Shown here piece by piece: positions 1 through 9,280 of a stretch of 40,569 nt of DNA. Every line of letters begins with the position of its first letter. The first letter of the stretch is position 1. A program made the position numbers and the translations under genes. Source of the stretch: an uncultured Muribaculaceae bacterium (lineage in GTDB: Bacteria > Bacteroidota > Bacteroidia > Bacteroidales > Muribaculaceae); the NCBI GenBank assembly GCA_910589425.1, contig CAJUSZ010000022.1, positions 1-40,569 of the forward strand, read 5' to 3'. Below the pieces are notes generated by a model. That model did no database searches. It worked only from the letters and a program-made list of their open reading frames with translations, and had not been told where the DNA came from.

Positions 1-1
1 T

Positions 2-106
2 GAATCAGACGATAATGTCGGTTTTATCTCCTATAAGGTGTCAAAGATGGGAAATGTACTAAATTCCTTGAATCTCAGAGTGGAAAATTCAGTTAAAAAA
101 CGTTAA
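2..106 (+). CDS. C-terminal end of an unidentified protein (partial)
   Basis: An open frame runs from the window edge to a TAA at 104-106 and encodes about 34 residues ending in NSVKKR. It stops 8 nt before the end of the convergent barrel gene, which is the spacing expected of a real gene end. It is more AT-rich than its neighbours. No family can be recognised from so short a piece, and it could be chance open sequence. Confidence 0.4.
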   Translation, partial: ESDDNVGFISYKVSKMGNVLNSLNLRVENSVKKR

Positions 107-114
107 TCACACTC

Positions 115-2217
115 TTATTTGAGTATGGCTGATCCGGTGCTTCCGGATTTGTCAAGTTCGTTGCCTCTCCAGAGTTCCTTGCCGTATGGGAATGTGTAGG
201 TCACTGTCAGGGAAATGGTGCGGGCCAGGTCGTTGGAATATCTCCATGAGTGTACCGAATAGTGCTGCGACGCGTAGTCCTCGTAGTATCGGTTACGGTT
301 GAACCAGTTGCGGAATTGCAGGCTTACATTCAGCTCTCCGACATAGTATGTGGCATAAATACCGTAGGTGCTTTTATAATTGGCTCTGAATCCGTGTCCC
401 CAGGCGTCGAGTGTCTTCTGCGGGCTTTGATAGAAGGCCATGAAGGAGAAATTGCGTATGTAATAGTTGGCGTAGACGCTCGCGAACAGATGGTTGGCCG
501 ACTGACGGTCTATTCCTGTCAGCACGATCCTTTCAGCCTGAAGGTTGCCCTTGATCGAGAGTGAGTTTCTGAAAAGCTTCAGTGTGGCTGACAGCCATGC
601 TGAATACTGGTGGAAATCACCGCTGTTGATGATGCGTCTCACAAGGCCGTTGTAACCCGGGATGATACGGAATTCGTAAGACTGTTTGTTGGGATTGCCC
701 TCATAACTGGCGCTGGCCGTGAGGCTGAAACGGTTGGACGGGATGAAAGTGTAGGAGGCCTTGGCCGACGCGAAGATGGTGTTCCTTATGTCGGGATTTC
801 CCTGAAGCCAAAGCAGCTCATTGCTCTGCACAAGGGCGGAATTGGTGGCCGACGGCTGGGGATGGGAATTGCCCCACCATCCCTCGATGCTTGCCGAGTG
901 GCGGTCGTTTATCTTGTAGCTCAGCTGGAGTCCGAGGCGCGGGTTCCATTGTTCGAGTGTGGTGGTTCCGTTCAAACGGCCGACCACATACGACATGCCG
1001 ACGCGTGAATAGAGATTCAGACCGTTTTTCCAATTTTGCATATATTCGATAAACAGCATGTTTTCCGACGAGAGCATCTTCTGGCGCCCTTCGTAGGATC
1101 CGGCATATTTTGTGTCGTAGACTGTGTTGAATGTCATCAGTGCTGTGCGGAAAGTGTTGCCGTGGCTGAATTTCTTCGAGTATGTTAGATTTACGGTCGG
1201 AGAATATACTTTCTCGCGGTTGTCGTTTATTACGGGAGCCAGATCCGCGAGCCTGTACTCAGAATTGCGCCGGCTGGATCCGTAGCCGAACGACCATGAA
1301 GCCGACAGCGAGTTCGCTTTAGGAAGCTTGAAATAATAATATCCGCGGATATAGGGGGAGATGCTCTGGCCCGACATGTAAGACTTCGCCTCGGAGGAGG
1401 GCAGGATTGGATCGGAGAAGCTTACATCGGAATTGTCGCGGGTAAGCGGATTGGCCGACCGGTTGAAAGACAGCGTGTGGGATATGGATGCGAAATTATT
1501 GTTGTAGACTGTGCGTAGCGACGCCCACTGGTTGTTGTCCTTCAACAGATAACCGTCGCCGGAATGAGAAGTCCGGGTCAGCTCGTCGAAATGTCTTTCC
1601 CCGATGTAGAAGTCGCGGAAAGTCTCCCGGCTGTAGCTGCTGAACCGGTCGTTGTGGTCTATCGATCCTCCGGCGCTTGCGTCGAATGTCCAGTTCTTGT
1701 AGGCGAACTTGGAATATACAGTCCCGTAGAGCCGGTCGGTGTTGAGTGTGGTTCCGGAGGCTGTCAGCTTGGTGTATCCTCCCCATTCATACTGGCGCAT
1801 GATGAAGTTGACCACATTAGGCTGACTGTTGAACCGGGGATCGTCGGGATATTCGAGTATCTCGACACGCACCACATCTTCCGGGCGGAGTCCTTTCAGT
1901 TCCTCCTCGGAAGCAGGCATGAAGTCTATGAACAGGGCCACAGATTTTCCGGTAAAGGTCTTGATCTCGGCTGTGCCTGGCGAGATGTTCAGCTGCGGGA
2001 TGTTCATGTGCATAAGCAGACTTGTGGCATCCGTGGCGGCTTTCTTCAATTTCTTCTCCGGAATGTATTCCACGCCGTTTTTGATCACGCGCTGCGTGCG
2101 TCCCTGCACCACTAACTCGTCGAGCGTGCGGGTGGAAGAAGTAGTGTCAGTGTTTTCCTGCGCCAACGCTGGCAACGCGGCTGACGAGAGTATCAAAAGC
2201 AAATAAAGTTTTTTCAT
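115..2217 (-). CDS. TonB-dependent-receptor-like outer-membrane beta-barrel protein
   Basis: The product has about 700 residues and a clear signal peptide (MKKLYLLLILSSAALPALAQ). A TonB-box-like LDELVV segment follows near residue 32, then a short plug-like region with the pattern PEDVVRVEILEYP near residues 115-130. The rest is alternating aromatic beta-strand sequence typical of the OMP_b-brl_3 family in Bacteroidetes. The usual N-terminal carboxypeptidase-regulatory domain of SusC proteins is missing, and no SusD partner lies beside it, so it is probably not a classical glycan importer. The start was set at the ATG at 2217, because the frame upstream begins only with TTG. A TAnnTTTG promoter box (2245-2252) precedes it. 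The transported substrate is unknown. Family assignment is fairly sure; TonB dependence is inferred. Confidence 0.8.
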   Translation of the reverse strand: MKKLYLLLILSSAALPALAQENTDTTSSTRTLDELVVQGRTQRVIKNGVEYIPEKKLKKAATDATSLLMHMNIPQLNISPGTAEIKTFTGKSVALFIDFMPASEEELKGLRPEDVVRVEILEYPDDPRFNSQPNVVNFIMRQYEWGGYTKLTASGTTLNTDRLYGTVYSKFAYKNWTFDASAGGSIDHNDRFSSYSRETFRDFYIGERHFDELTRTSHSGDGYLLKDNNQWASLRTVYNNNFASISHTLSFNRSANPLTRDNSDVSFSDPILPSSEAKSYMSGQSISPYIRGYYYFKLPKANSLSASWSFGYGSSRRNSEYRLADLAPVINDNREKVYSPTVNLTYSKKFSHGNTFRTALMTFNTVYDTKYAGSYEGRQKMLSSENMLFIEYMQNWKNGLNLYSRVGMSYVVGRLNGTTTLEQWNPRLGLQLSYKINDRHSASIEGWWGNSHPQPSATNSALVQSNELLWLQGNPDIRNTIFASAKASYTFIPSNRFSLTASASYEGNPNKQSYEFRIIPGYNGLVRRIINSGDFHQYSAWLSATLKLFRNSLSIKGNLQAERIVLTGIDRQSANHLFASVYANYYIRNFSFMAFYQSPQKTLDAWGHGFRANYKSTYGIYATYYVGELNVSLQFRNWFNRNRYYEDYASQHYSVHSWRYSNDLARTISLTVTYTFPYGKELWRGNELDKSGSTGSAILK

Positions 2218-2244
2218 TCTCAAAGCGAGTTAACTATATGGCCA

Positions 2245-2252
2245 CAAAGATA
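2245..2252 (-). promoter_or_regulatory. Bacteroidetes -7 box for the barrel gene
   Basis: The minus strand reads TATCTTTG, a match to the TAnnTTTG consensus, 28 nt upstream of the ATG. A TTTG lies 22 nt further up, slightly wider than the usual 19-21 nt spacing. Confidence 0.55.
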
Positions 2253-2320
2253 ACAAGAATTTTTTAAATAAAAACAAATTGTATGTGCTGTTTTTTTTGC
2301 ATTCATGATAAACATGATCT

Positions 2321-2354
2321 AAAAAAAACAGGGCGCTCCCTGAGAGAAGCGCCC
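2321..2354 (-). terminator. Rho-independent terminator of the GLUG-repeat gene
   Basis: On the minus strand a perfect 7-bp GC stem (GGGCGCT at 2331-2337 with AGCGCCC at 2348-2354) is followed by TG and a run of eight T. It lies 29 nt past the stop of the 2051-residue gene. Confidence 0.85.
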
Positions 2355-2382
2355 CGCCGTGGGTTGTATTGCGGATGGATTA

Positions 2383-5300
2383 TTATTTCACCATCACCTT
2401 GTCAGTGCGTGAAGTGCCGTCTGTGTAGCGTGTCTTCATGATGTAGACTCCGCCGTTTGCCGGATTGGCTATCATGCGGCCTTCGAGGTCGAAGAATATG
2501 CGTGATTCCACTTCCTTGCCGGTGGAGACATTGTCGACGCCGCTTGCTTCGGCGATCACGAATTTGAATTCTTTCGACTTCGAGCCGTCGCTGTGGGTGG
2601 CTGTCAGGGTTGCCTCTCCGGTTTTGCCGGTGTAGGCAATGCCGTTGCCGAATCCGAAATGTTCTGTGCCGGTCCAGTTCACCTTGTCGGCATTGCCGAG
2701 AAGGATCACGCCGGTGATGTTTCCGGGAGTGTCGGAGACTTTCTCGGGCACTGCGAGGGCAGTGGCGAAAGCCTGATGGGCGTCGGCTTCGATTCCGGGC
2801 AGCGAGGGATATGACGCGCGGTCGTAGACGAACGAGTCGCCGAGAGGCGCGAACGCCATCTGATATGTAGACATGGCGTAGCCCTGCTTGTCATATTTGC
2901 CCATCTGCGGGTTGATGTCCGAGTCGTAGAAGATGGCGCTCTCTGTCAGTTTGGCATTGGCAGCCTTGGTGTAGAGGTTGCCCCATTCGTCGGATGTGCC
3001 GGTGTGGGTAACCTTGCCGGCGCTGTAGCAGTTGGTCAGTTTTGTATGGGCTGAGGGAACCTTGCCTACAAGACCTCCGACATATTCCTTGCCGGTGATA
3101 TTGCCGAAGTTGTAGAAGTCAGTGATAGCCGGCTGGCTCACGGTGTATCCTGCCAGACCGCCGGCCTGACCGTTGATTCCGCCGAGTCCGCCTTTGGAGA
3201 CTACATCTCCGAGGTTGAAGCAGCGTTCCACACGGATCACATCCTGAGTCTCACCCTGCACGATTCCGGCGAAGCCGCCGCATCCTGCATAGTCTGAGCT
3301 GACGTTGCCGCCGTTCCAGCAGCGTTCCACATGTCCGCGCACGCAGCCTGCGAAACCGCCGATGGCGAGAATCTGGGCGAACTGGGTGTGCTGTCCGCCG
3401 AGAGGTGCGGTCATCGTTACATTGCCGAGGTTGTAGCAGTCGTATGCTTCGGAGCCTGTGCCGACGAGACCGGCCACACCGCCTGAGTAAGCCCAGTGGG
3501 CCTTGATGTCGCCGTAGTTGACGCAGTTGCGCATACGGCTGACGAAGGTGCTGTTTGCCGACATCTCGGCTGTGATGCCACCGCAGTTTGAACCGCCGTT
3601 GTTGGAGATTGTGCCGTAGTTGACGCAATTCTCGATCTGGACGCCTACGTATGCGTAGCTGATGATACCGGCCACATGGTCCTTACCCGTGATGTTGCCC
3701 TTGTTGGTGCAACCGGAGATCACGAGGTTGGATCCCTGGGTGTAGGAACGGTTGGCGATGCCGGCCACAACAGATCCGCCTGTGGACATGTTGGCTTCAT
3801 TGTGGCAGTCGGTGATCTCGGTTGCGTCAGCGAAACAGTTGGCCACGATTCCGGCGATGGTTCCGGCACCCTGGATAGGCTTGAGGTTGCGGCATCCTAC
3901 GATGGCGCCCGACGATTCGCCGGCGATACCGGCTGTGCCGGTGCTTTCGCTGGAAACTTCGCCGTCGTTGACGCAGTTTTCCACACGGGCGTTGAGCTTG
4001 AGTGTGGCCACGATACCACCGTTGGTGGTCTTCATGGACTTAACACGTCCTTCGTTGCGGCTGTTGCGGATGATTGATCCGGCGTTGGCGCGTGCCACGA
4101 GGCCGGCAGCTCCACCTTCGATCACAGAGAGGGAACCCTTGTTGACGCAGCCGTCTACTATGCCGAAGAGATCTCCGGCCAGTGAACCGCAGTAGGAGTT
4201 ACCCGTGATCGTGCCGTTGAGGGTCAGATTGCGGATCTCACCCGATCCGCCTACCACTCCGAAGAGGCCGATGAAACGTCCCTGTCCGGTCTGGGTAGCG
4301 GTGTTGTTGAAGTTGAATCCGCTGATCGTCTTGTTGTTTCCGTTGAACACGGCGTTGAACGGGACATTGGTCGGGCAGATGACACGGAATGACTTGCCGT
4401 TGTAGTCGATGTCGTTCTCAAGACGGAAATTCATGCCGTTGTAGTCGAACTCTGTGATGTCGATGAATTCGGCAAGCTTGTCGAGATCCTCTACAGTCCG
4501 GATCAGATAGGGGTTGGCTATCGAGCCGTCGCCGTCGAAGATCGAGGGCACTGATTTCAGGTTGTAGACTTTCACGACGTCGCCCAGCGTTGCCGTGAGT
4601 GTGTCTGTGGCCAGTGTCATTCCTGTGGGCACGTCGATGGTCAGTGTGTTTCCGTCGATCTTGAAGTTCTGGTTGTTCTTGAGTTCCCACTTGATTCCGG
4701 CGGGTTTGGAGAGCGGAGCGTTGGCCGTTACGTTGCCTCGGCTCTGGCCTTCTGCGAAGTTGACGAACACGGTGCGTATGGCGGCTGTGAGAGGCTCGTC
4801 GGCGAATTGTTTCAGCACCGGATATGCCTCTGCCTTGAAGTCCCAGAGGGATGCGTCGAGACCGTCTATGGCTTTGCCTGATGTGATGGCTGTAGTTGCC
4901 AGCGGGGTGATTCCGGCAAGCTGTCCGTTGGCAGCGGCGCCGTTGATGTTGGCACCGTTGTCGTAGTAGTTGCCAGTGATTTTGCCGTATGATGCAGCCG
5001 AGCCGATAAGTCCGCCGCGGCTTGTGGCGTCGCTGGTGATTATAACCATGCCGTTGTTGACCGAATTGGCTACATCACCGATGCTTCCTGTGGTGGAGCT
5101 GATCTGTCCGATGACTCCGCCGGCCTGGGAATAAGCCTTGATGAAGCCATTGTTGACACAGTTCTCCATCACGCCGCCGTGGAAAGCGGCGATACCGCCT
5201 GCCAGCGACTGGGAGTTTTCGGTGCCGTCGGCTTTATAGCCGCGGATCTCGCCGTCGTTCTGACAGGCTTTGATAAGTCCGCGGTTGAGACCGACGATTC

Positions 5301-8300
5301 CGCCCATGCCTGAATAGCCGATGGCTACTTTACCGGCATTGTAGCAGTTCTCTACGGAACCGGTCGAGGCGAGGCTGCCGACGATTCCGCCTGCATACTG
5401 GCGGAAGCCATAGATGTCGGCGTAGTTGCGGCAGTTTTCCACGCGGCCTTCGGTGTATCCGGCCACTGTGCCGCCGGCTGTGTAGGTGTTGAACTTACAC
5501 GAGGCGTCGATGCGGATGTTGCGGATCGTGCTGTATTTGTTGCAGACGTTGAAAAGACCTGCGTAGCTGTAGATCGACGTGCTGATCGGATCCATGTTCG
5601 CATCCAGTTTGTAGGCCTCGACCCGGAAGTTCTTGATGCGGTGTCCGTCGCCATCGAAGTTGCCTCCGAATGAGACGGTTGTGGAGCGTCCTGCGCCTAC
5701 ACCCTGGAAGGAGGGAGTGGCTGCGAAGTCGATGTCGGAGGTCATCTTGAAGAAGTCGCCGGTGTGCGACTGCCCGTACTGGCCTACGGCCATGTCGAGC
5801 GTAACGAAGTCAGCGGCGCTCTTGACAAGATAGGGACTTGTCTCTGTTCCCTCGCCATCGAAGAGATGGGGAACGGCGGCTATGCGGAAGAAACGCTGGC
5901 TGCGTCCGTCGGGAGTGCGCGCGGTGAGAAGCTCGGTGCCGTATGAATCCTTGATGGCCACGTTGTTGCCCGTGATCTTCAGGGCTGCGGTTTCTTTTAC
6001 AAGCTGGGAATTGGCGGGATCTACAAGATTCCAGATGATTCCATCGGGAGCCGAGAGCTTGAAGTTTTTCTTCACCTTGATAGCCTGTTCTCCATCAGAG
6101 AGGAGAACGGCTGCGGAGGCAAGGGCGCTTGTGCCCGAGTCCTTGAGTGTGGACACGAGCGGATAGAGTCCGGGCTCGGCAGTCCAGGTGGAGGAAGAGT
6201 AGTTGGCGGGAAGTTTTCCTGATGTGAAGAAATCGGTCTGTTTTCCGAATGTCTCGTCGGAGATTCCGAGGATCTGCTCGTCGAACCAGCAGTCTGTGAA
6301 AGTCTCCGGGATCGGGTCCATGCCTGAATAGGTGAATGTCTGTCCCCAGACACCTTTGTGGCCTTCGTTGGACGAGGAGATAACCGTGCCGGAGTTGTAG
6401 CAGCGTTCCACTGTCGATCTGTCTCTCATGGTCATCGGGCCGCCGTTTGTGGTGCCGTAGGAGACGCGGATGTATCCGACCAGACCGCCCACGGCGTCGC
6501 TTGTCAGTCCGCGGTCGGATGATTTTATGATTGTGCCCGAATTGAGGCAGTCCGACATGCGGCTTGCGCTGATCCATGCGGCGAGACCTCCGGTGTATGT
6601 GTCATAGTCCGTGTCGTTGCGTTTGTGGGAGATGGCGCCGGCATTGACGCAGCGTTCCATTGTGGAATTGCTGAGTTTGGACGCAATGCCTGCGGCAAGA
6701 CCGAATCCGCTTGCCTCGTCGATTGTGCCGCTGAACTGGCAGTCGGAGATTTCGGCGGTGAATTCCGCCTGAGAGGCCGATGTTCCGGCTATGCCCGCGC
6801 AGTCGCGGTATACGTCGTTGAGGTGTCCGGCGCGCTGTATTGTCGCGTCAGATTCGCAGAAACGGATTTTTCCGTAGTTGTAGCCCACGATTCCGGCGAT
6901 GCTGCCTGTTCCGATGGCAGTGCCGCTGAAGGAGCAGTGGTCCACGAGTCCGGTGGAGCGTCCGGCTATGCCGCCGCCGCCTTCACCGTTGGACACGACC
7001 TGGGTGTTGGTTACCTTTACATTTGAGATCGTGCCGGAGTTGTCGCCTACCACGGGCGCTTTCCATTGGCCGTTGGTCGAGATCGAGAATTTGTCGATGT
7101 TCAGGTTCTTGACTGTCCCTTCTGTGCCGAGCTGGCCGAAGAGGCCTCCGAAATGGTTGCCCCGGCCGTCGTATGTGAGGGAGCTTATGGTCTTGCCGTT
7201 TCCGTCGAATGTTCCCTCGAAAGCGGCTCCGTCAGCGCCGATCGGCTGCCATGATGCCGGGAGGCGCGACAGGTCGATGTTGTTCTCGACACGGAAATGT
7301 TTGCCTTTGAAGTCATCGGTTGATGTGCGTTGCGCGAGTTTGATCAGGTCGTCGGCCGTCTTGATCAGATATGGCGCCGCCTCGGTTCCGGCTCCCTCGA
7401 AGTCGCCGGAAATCATCTGTGGATATTTCAGCGTTGCAGTTGTGCTGATTTCCGAAGAGAGAATGTCGTAGACCACATACATTGTCGGATACAGTCTCGA
7501 CGCAAGCACCCATCTTCCGGTGGTGATCTTGTGGTCGGAACCTTCGCCGATGGTGTAGCCGGCGGTATTGATCGATGCGCGTCCGTCGGCTTCTACAACG
7601 GGGAAGTTGAAGAAAGGTCCGTACATCGCATTGGTGTATATCAGCTGCGGGGTGATCCGGACACTCTTGTCGTGGTTCATTGTCGCTACGACGGGATTCT
7701 GATAGCCCACCATGTTGTAGATAGTGATCTGGTTGTCATAGTCCTGCTCGACGAGCGTGTTGAAGCTTTTCTCGCTTCCGTCAACGAGCTTGAGGCTGAC
7801 AGTGCCGTTGGACGGGATCCATTCGCTTCGGTTGAAGGCATAGAACCATCCGCCTTTGTTTTCACCCTGGCCGATGAAGAGACCCCAGCCGCCGAGGGTT
7901 ATTTTTCCGTTGGCGTCCATGCGGCCCACGATGTCGGCCGTTTCGTCGTAGACGAGCTGGTTGTCCTGCACACGGCATGAATAGATGTAGACATCGCCGT
8001 ATGTCTTGTGGACAAACGCCACCTGTGGCTTGATTGTGGCCAGGCCTGTCTCGTCGTCGATCTCGATGGCGATCCTGCCGCCTGTGCCGAGAATGTTGAC
8101 CACCGAGTCAACACCGGCCGGGCCTTTCACGAAGTCGAAGGCGAGGTTGTTGACTGTGCCACGCACTTCGATGTCTTTCGGGATCATTGTCCCGTACTTG
8201 GCATAGGCCGGGGCTTTGGCCGCGGGGATCTGGAAAGCCGGCGAGTCTTTGACTCCTTTCAGGGTCATTGACATTACCGGAGTCAGCTCCTGCTGCCCGG

Positions 8301-8538
8301 GAGCCTCCTGGAGTGTTTCCCACTTCTGGATAAGCTCTCCTTTTCTGACTGGAGGGGGAGCGATCAGCTCCTCCCTGTCGGCTTGCGGAGCGGCTTCGGC
8401 CGTAGTGGCCGGAGAACCCTCTCTCAAGACTCCGGCTGCGTTTCCGGGAAGCAGTTGCGCCGGCTTCTGAGCCGAAGCTATGCCTCCGCCGGCGGCCAGA
8501 AGAGCCGCTAAAGCCGACATAGAGAATCGTTTTAACAT
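2383..8538 (-). CDS. Giant secreted GLUG-repeat surface protein with T9SS-type C-terminal tail
   Basis: The 2051-residue product starts with a signal peptide ending near ASAQ (residue 24). An N-terminal beta-rich region of about 350 residues follows. Three modules then each open with a D/F-G-x-G-T-x-x-x-PYLI/V motif near residues 378, 892 and 1332. Each continues into many copies of a glycine-rich repeat of the form GGIAG or GGLVG followed by Cys-x-N-x-G, the GLUG motif that builds right-handed beta-solenoids. The last 40 residues (FFDLEGRMI, then GGVYIMKTR, DKVMVK) resemble a type A T9SS sorting domain, so export across the outer membrane by T9SS is likely. Many repeats hold one Cys. The role is probably adhesion or surface coating, but no ligand can be named. 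It is transcribed alone, with its own terminator. Confidence 0.85.
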   Translation of the reverse strand: MLKRFSMSALAALLAAGGGIASAQKPAQLLPGNAAGVLREGSPATTAEAAPQADREELIAPPPVRKGELIQKWETLQEAPGQQELTPVMSMTLKGVKDSPAFQIPAAKAPAYAKYGTMIPKDIEVRGTVNNLAFDFVKGPAGVDSVVNILGTGGRIAIEIDDETGLATIKPQVAFVHKTYGDVYIYSCRVQDNQLVYDETADIVGRMDANGKITLGGWGLFIGQGENKGGWFYAFNRSEWIPSNGTVSLKLVDGSEKSFNTLVEQDYDNQITIYNMVGYQNPVVATMNHDKSVRITPQLIYTNAMYGPFFNFPVVEADGRASINTAGYTIGEGSDHKITTGRWVLASRLYPTMYVVYDILSSEISTTATLKYPQMISGDFEGAGTEAAPYLIKTADDLIKLAQRTSTDDFKGKHFRVENNIDLSRLPASWQPIGADGAAFEGTFDGNGKTISSLTYDGRGNHFGGLFGQLGTEGTVKNLNIDKFSISTNGQWKAPVVGDNSGTISNVKVTNTQVVSNGEGGGGIAGRSTGLVDHCSFSGTAIGTGSIAGIVGYNYGKIRFCESDATIQRAGHLNDVYRDCAGIAGTSASQAEFTAEISDCQFSGTIDEASGFGLAAGIASKLSNSTMERCVNAGAISHKRNDTDYDTYTGGLAAWISASRMSDCLNSGTIIKSSDRGLTSDAVGGLVGYIRVSYGTTNGGPMTMRDRSTVERCYNSGTVISSSNEGHKGVWGQTFTYSGMDPIPETFTDCWFDEQILGISDETFGKQTDFFTSGKLPANYSSSTWTAEPGLYPLVSTLKDSGTSALASAAVLLSDGEQAIKVKKNFKLSAPDGIIWNLVDPANSQLVKETAALKITGNNVAIKDSYGTELLTARTPDGRSQRFFRIAAVPHLFDGEGTETSPYLVKSAADFVTLDMAVGQYGQSHTGDFFKMTSDIDFAATPSFQGVGAGRSTTVSFGGNFDGDGHRIKNFRVEAYKLDANMDPISTSIYSYAGLFNVCNKYSTIRNIRIDASCKFNTYTAGGTVAGYTEGRVENCRNYADIYGFRQYAGGIVGSLASTGSVENCYNAGKVAIGYSGMGGIVGLNRGLIKACQNDGEIRGYKADGTENSQSLAGGIAAFHGGVMENCVNNGFIKAYSQAGGVIGQISSTTGSIGDVANSVNNGMVIITSDATSRGGLIGSAASYGKITGNYYDNGANINGAAANGQLAGITPLATTAITSGKAIDGLDASLWDFKAEAYPVLKQFADEPLTAAIRTVFVNFAEGQSRGNVTANAPLSKPAGIKWELKNNQNFKIDGNTLTIDVPTGMTLATDTLTATLGDVVKVYNLKSVPSIFDGDGSIANPYLIRTVEDLDKLAEFIDITEFDYNGMNFRLENDIDYNGKSFRVICPTNVPFNAVFNGNNKTISGFNFNNTATQTGQGRFIGLFGVVGGSGEIRNLTLNGTITGNSYCGSLAGDLFGIVDGCVNKGSLSVIEGGAAGLVARANAGSIIRNSRNEGRVKSMKTTNGGIVATLKLNARVENCVNDGEVSSESTGTAGIAGESSGAIVGCRNLKPIQGAGTIAGIVANCFADATEITDCHNEANMSTGGSVVAGIANRSYTQGSNLVISGCTNKGNITGKDHVAGIISYAYVGVQIENCVNYGTISNNGGSNCGGITAEMSANSTFVSRMRNCVNYGDIKAHWAYSGGVAGLVGTGSEAYDCYNLGNVTMTAPLGGQHTQFAQILAIGGFAGCVRGHVERCWNGGNVSSDYAGCGGFAGIVQGETQDVIRVERCFNLGDVVSKGGLGGINGQAGGLAGYTVSQPAITDFYNFGNITGKEYVGGLVGKVPSAHTKLTNCYSAGKVTHTGTSDEWGNLYTKAANAKLTESAIFYDSDINPQMGKYDKQGYAMSTYQMAFAPLGDSFVYDRASYPSLPGIEADAHQAFATALAVPEKVSDTPGNITGVILLGNADKVNWTGTEHFGFGNGIAYTGKTGEATLTATHSDGSKSKEFKFVIAEASGVDNVSTGKEVESRIFFDLEGRMIANPANGGVYIMKTRYTDGTSRTDKVMVK

Positions 8539-8663
8539 AGGTTTTTAAATTATAGTGAAATGACTATTTGTTTCGGATTCAGGATGGTGCCGCTTTATTC
8601 AGTATGAAAAGAATATTATTGTCAATCAGCTTATGCGGCGTGCCAGTAATGATTGCCGATTGG

Positions 8664-8695
8664 CAAATTTAATGAAAATATATGAAATGTGGAAA
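8664..8695 (-). promoter_or_regulatory. Promoter of the GLUG-repeat gene
   Basis: The minus strand carries TAAATTTG (8664-8671) preceded after 20 nt by TTTC, one base off the -33 TTTG consensus. It would give a leader of roughly 120 nt. Confidence 0.5.
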
Positions 8696-8778
8696 TCCTG
8701 GACTTGGAATGTGTCTGAAAAATTAATATAGGTTAACTTGCCGGTTGAACTTGCGCCTTTAATAAAAACAGATTCACG

Positions 8779-8802
8779 AACATCTACCTTGTTTGAGATG
8801 TT
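8779..8802. promoter_or_regulatory. Candidate operator of the XRE/ART cassette
   Basis: A perfect 7-bp inverted repeat, AACATCT (8779-8785) and AGATGTT (8796-8802) with a 10-nt spacer, reaches into the -33 region of the cassette promoter. Its size and place fit a binding site for a dimeric XRE repressor such as the first gene product. Autoregulation is inference. Confidence 0.5.
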
Positions 8803-8831
8803 GCCAATATAGGAAACTTTTGTTAACTTTG
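8800..8831 (+). promoter_or_regulatory. Promoter of the XRE/ART cassette
   Basis: TAACTTTG (8824-8831) matches the -7 consensus, with GTTG 20 nt upstream as a -33 box (three of four bases). The ATG lies 20 nt downstream, so the leader is very short. The hexamer AACTTT occurs at 8815-8820 and again at 8825-8830. Confidence 0.65.
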
Positions 8832-8851
8832 CATTCGATAAATGAAATGGC

Positions 8852-9280
8852 ATGGCTGATCGATTTGATGAAATAGGAAATCTTTTTCTCCAGCGAAGAA
8901 AAGAACTTGGACTTACCCAAGAGCAATTGGGCAGGAAGGTGGGTGTAACTAAATCGGAAATTTCAAAAATTGAGAATGGCAGAGGCATCACATTCTCTAC
9001 AATCAATAAATTGTCTGAAGCATTAGGCGTGTATGCACAAGTCGAGTTGAAACCGAAAGATTCGGTCTCACCGGATATGATCCATTACATAGTGATGAGT
9101 CTTGGCCTGTTTGCCCGCAAATACAAACTGACTAAAAAAGAGGCTTGCAATTATCTGTCGCGGTTCAAAGGCCTTGATTTCTCGATTCGTAACTATGAAG
9201 CGGAACATCAACTCTCACTTCAGGAGTGTGTCGAGGATATGGCCGCAATCTGTCGGAGAAACGGGGGTGCGGTGTCATGA
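8852..9280 (+). CDS. XRE-family repressor with a DUF3791-like C-terminal domain (putative antitoxin)
   Basis: The 142-residue product has a canonical Cro/CI-type helix-turn-helix at about residues 9-62 (LGLTQEQLGRKVGVTKSEIS, then KIENG). A second helical domain at about residues 75-137 holds LTKKEACNYL and NYEAEH followed by a terminal acidic helix. From memory this second part resembles DUF3791, a small domain often encoded beside DUF3990 proteins. The stop overlaps the next start as ATGA (9277-9280), implying translational coupling. It probably represses its own promoter through the inverted repeat at 8779-8802 and may neutralise the next gene product. The HTH is certain; the DUF3791 match is moderately sure; the antitoxin role is inferred. 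Confidence 0.85.
   Translation: MADRFDEIGNLFLQRRKELGLTQEQLGRKVGVTKSEISKIENGRGITFSTINKLSEALGVYAQVELKPKDSVSPDMIHYIVMSLGLFARKYKLTKKEACNYLSRFKGLDFSIRNYEAEHQLSLQECVEDMAAICRRNGGAVS

Larger units (their letters stand above)
8539..8851. other. Divergent intergenic region (313 bp)
   Basis: This AT-rich spacer separates the GLUG gene (-) from the XRE/ART cassette (+). It holds two divergent promoters (8664-8691 minus and 8800-8831 plus) and a 7-bp inverted repeat (8779-8802). The leader of the GLUG gene would be about 120 nt long; I saw no recognisable riboswitch in it. A 126-codon frame across the region on the minus strand looks spurious. Confidence 0.6.

Noticed and set aside
3000..7200. Regularly spaced repeats suggesting a CRISPR-like array
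   Set aside because: The periodicity is of codons for GLUG repeats inside one intact frame; repeats are not identical and there are no spacers.
2593..8470. Many open frames antisense to the GLUG gene
   Set aside because: They mirror the repeat composition of the real frame (Gly/Val or Pro/Ser rich) and have no independent starts or promoters.
8538..8657. Riboswitch in the ~120-nt leader of the GLUG gene
   Set aside because: Only a small hairpin (TTGCC/GGCAA) was seen and no known riboswitch motif.
8626..9006. 126-codon open frame on the minus strand across the divergent spacer and the XRE gene
   Set aside because: It overlaps two promoters and the HTH coding sequence, has no recognisable domain, and begins inside the repressor gene.
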